Under the pieces are notes generated by a model that was not told the origin of the DNA, made no database searches, and saw only the letters and a program-made list of their open reading frames with translations. A stretch of 5,690 nt of DNA from CAYMJO01 sp964391305 (GTDB lineage: Bacteria > Patescibacteriota > CALEFQ01): the NCBI GenBank assembly GCA_964391305.1, contig CAYMJO010000052.1, positions 1 through 5,690 on the forward strand, written 5' to 3'. The position numbers were made by a program, and so were the translations under genes. This document shows, one piece after another, positions 4,782 through 5,690 of the stretch (position 1 is its first letter; each line of letters starts with the position of its first letter).

Positions 4782-5294
4782 CTACATTTTACCCTCAAGT
4801 GCAACACGAGGTGCATTAGTAGATAAGGTACAAAGTTTGTTAAAAACTTCTGTTGGCGTTTGGTGGTCTAGTTTTTTTCTTGGGGTGTTATTCATCATTT
4901 CAATGATAGCAGAAATTTGTTCTTCGGAGTAATTAGCAAGCGAAGCACGTTTGGGAATAAAGCGCTTGAGCCGACCAAAGGTATTCTCAATAATGGGTTT
5001 TTGCCAGGAAGAATATGGATGGCAGAAAAACGTTTTGACATTCAGTTCTTCGTATCTGACATTTTCCACGCCGTTATCTAACGTTATTGATTTAACTATT
5101 TTCTGATGTGGACTTAAAACATTTTTGAGTCCGTCCATAGAATATTTCAATTTAGGGACTTTACAACCGATGAGATAAAGAGATTTGCGTTCTACAGTGC
5201 CAACTAAAGTTTCATTTTCATGTTTTGTATGACCCAATGTGTCGCCCTCAAAATTGCCAAAACGTTTCTGTTCGGTAACTATCGCAGGTCGCAA
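4782..5294 (-). CDS. IS30-family transposase, C-terminal DDE fragment
   Basis: The 170-residue open frame (TTG start at 5294) is the catalytic half of an IS30-type transposase. It contains RFGNFEGDT with D18, SITLDNG with D73, and HPYSSWQKPIIENTFGRLKRFIPK with E103, so the DDE triad is intact. The same frame stays open upstream to 5453 and adds family sequence (SAKSIYKF, then RRRGVVVKPAKILIPNRISLDLRP), but it has no ATG or GTG. The helix-turn-helix N-terminus lies farther upstream in another frame. Full-length relatives are over 300 residues, so this copy is probably inactive. The last codons (PRVALEGKM) run through the left inverted repeat, and the TAG stop is at or beyond the element's edge. 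Confidence 0.85.
   Translation of the reverse strand: MRPAIVTEQKRFGNFEGDTLGHTKHENETLVGTVERKSLYLIGCKVPKLKYSMDGLKNVLSPHQKIVKSITLDNGVENVRYEELNVKTFFCHPYSSWQKPIIENTFGRLKRFIPKRASLANYSEEQISAIIEMMNNTPRKKLDHQTPTEVFNKLCTLSTNAPRVALEGKM
4788..4807 (+). repeat. Left inverted repeat of the IS30-type element
   Basis: TTTACCCTCAAGTGCAACAC reads into the element. It matches the right end exactly over AAGTGCAACAC and TTTACC, with a diverged, one-base-shorter linker between them. It is also coding for the transposase C-terminus on the opposite strand. Confidence 0.65.
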
Positions 5295-5406
5295 ATCAAG
5301 GGAAATACGGTTAGGAATAAGGATTTTAGCCGGTTTGACTACTACGCCTCTCCTTCTAGGATGATAACGTTTATGCGGTAAATACTTGCATAAATACTGT
5401 CCACGA

Positions 5407-5538
5407 TTAGAATAACAGAATTTGTAGATACTTTTGGCGGAAATAACGGATAGCTATCTCGTGATGCGAATAACCCTTCTTCAGTAGGATGGAGATTTCA
5501 TCTCGATCCGACTGCTTGAAGTGTTGATAACCAGTATT
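5407..5538 (-). pseudogene. IS30 transposase N-terminal HTH remnant
   Basis: Read on the minus strand, this frame encodes YQHFKQSDRDEISILLKK followed by GYSHHEIA. That is the beginning of an IS30 helix-turn-helix domain (compare the usual x-HLTxxERxxIxxLLxxGxSxxEIA). Instead of the expected LGRSxSTISREI, it breaks off near 5450-5458 into out-of-frame sequence and ends at TAA 5409-5407. The catalytic half resumes in the +1 frame from 5453. There is no start codon after the upstream in-frame TAA TAA, so this part is probably not translated. A deletion of about 240-270 bp with loss of frame explains it best. Confidence 0.75.
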
Positions 5539-5562
5539 TTATTAATTGACTTAACCAATTAT

Positions 5563-5568
5563 ATTATA
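5563..5568 (-). promoter_or_regulatory. -10 box of the transposase promoter
   Basis: A perfect TATAAT is read on the minus strand just inside the right inverted repeat, about 25 nt before the HTH frame opens. No -35 at normal spacing is evident; TTTGAA in the repeat is only 14 nt away. The location is typical of IS30-family transposase promoters. Confidence 0.4.
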
Positions 5569-5573
5569 CCCGA

Positions 5574-5594
5574 GTGTTGCACTTCAAAGGTAAA
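5574..5594 (-). repeat. Right inverted repeat of the IS30-type element
   Basis: On the minus strand it reads TTTACC, a TTTG linker, then AAGTGCAACAC, pairing with the left repeat at 4788-4807. It lies upstream of the transposase reading direction, as expected. Confidence 0.65.
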
Positions 5595-5635
5595 TTTACG
5601 AAGTTAAGCGAGTTTTGTTTTTTTAGAGGAAAACT

Positions 5636-5668
5636 ATGTTACACGGAAATGATAATGTCCTAGTATAG
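5636..5668 (+). CDS. 10-codon ORF with good SD, possibly a broken gene start
   Basis: AGAGGA (5625-5630) precedes ATG 5636 by 5 nt, and the frame reads MLHGNDNVLV and then TAG. The codons from the fourth on lie in the terminal direct repeat described at 5645-5689. This may be the 5' end of a host gene interrupted by a second mobile element, or a chance frame. Confidence 0.2.
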   Translation: MLHGNDNVLV

Positions 5669-5689
5669 GGAAATAGAAATGTCCTACTA
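5645..5689. repeat. 24-nt-period direct repeat, likely transposon end
   Basis: Two 21-nt units (5645-5665 and 5669-5689) match at 17 of 21 bases. They share GGAAAT, then ATGTCCTA, then TA after one variable base. Repeated GAAAT-AATGTCC blocks are what I recall from the ends of IS481-like rve transposons, so a second element may begin near 5637 and continue outside the window. Confidence 0.45.
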
Positions 5690-5690
5690 G

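Larger units (their letters stand above)
4786..5596 (-). mobile_element. IS30-family insertion sequence, internally deleted
   Basis: The element is bounded by imperfect inverted repeats sharing AAGTGCAACAC (4797-4807 and, inverted, 5574-5584). The match extends outward with a one-base gap to TTTACC on both ends (4788-4793; 5589-5594). A candidate 3-bp target duplication TAC flanks it (4783-4785 and 5597-5599), giving an element of 811 bp. IS30-family elements are usually 1.0-1.25 kb. The shortfall agrees with the roughly 80 codons missing from the transposase. The exact edges are uncertain by a few bases. Confidence 0.75.

Noticed and set aside
5645..5689. Start of a CRISPR array
   Set aside because: The two units are only 24 nt apart with a 3-nt gap, leaving no spacer-length unique sequence, and they are imperfect.

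Overview
The window looks like the str (S12/S7/EF-G) ribosomal operon of a moderately AT-rich bacterium with a small genome. A Candidate Phyla Radiation (Patescibacteria, Parcubacteria-like) host is my best guess. The reasons are an S12 with a 15-residue insertion before its PKKPN core, a small zinc-ribbon L28, a minimal M50 protease next to the operon, and mostly no Shine-Dalgarno (SD) sequence at gene starts. The lineage is an inference from recall, not proven.

Layout. (1) Positions 1-240 hold no protein gene. A very good promoter (TTGATA, 17 nt, TATAAT) fires into a roughly 145-nt RNA whose two ends pair with each other and which ends in a T run. This is a stand-alone structured ncRNA candidate with a 6S-like rod architecture. 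(2) Positions 281-466 (minus) encode ribosomal protein L28, converging on the ncRNA. (3) Positions 559-1188 encode a compact site-2-type M50 membrane metalloprotease, divergent from rpmB and possibly leaderless. (4) A strong promoter at 1217-1245 starts the str operon, followed by a structured leader of about 160 nt with two mini-ORFs and tandem GC-rich hairpins. (5) rpsL (1414-1896) and rpsG (1930-2397) are tightly linked. A 261-nt structured spacer containing a terminator-like hairpin separates them from fusA (2659-4731). (6) After fusA comes a palindrome or promoter. An IS30-family element of about 0.8 kb (about 4786-5596) follows, with its transposase on the minus strand. The transposase keeps an intact DDE core, but its helix-turn-helix N-terminus lies in another frame, and about 80 residues between the two parts are missing. 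(7) The last 50 nt carry a 24-nt-period direct repeat that resembles the end of a second transposable element.

Together rpsL, rpsG and fusA supply the decoding-centre protein S12, the 30S head protein S7 and the translocase EF-G. L28 belongs to the 50S subunit. The M50 protease would act in the membrane, and its link to translation is only positional. The region downstream of fusA, where str operons often continue with tuf or rpsJ, has been taken over by mobile DNA.

The most interesting parts are non-coding: the self-closed ncRNA at 91-234, the rpsL leader, the rpsG-fusA spacer, and a dispersed 16-nt palindrome found three times in intergenic DNA.
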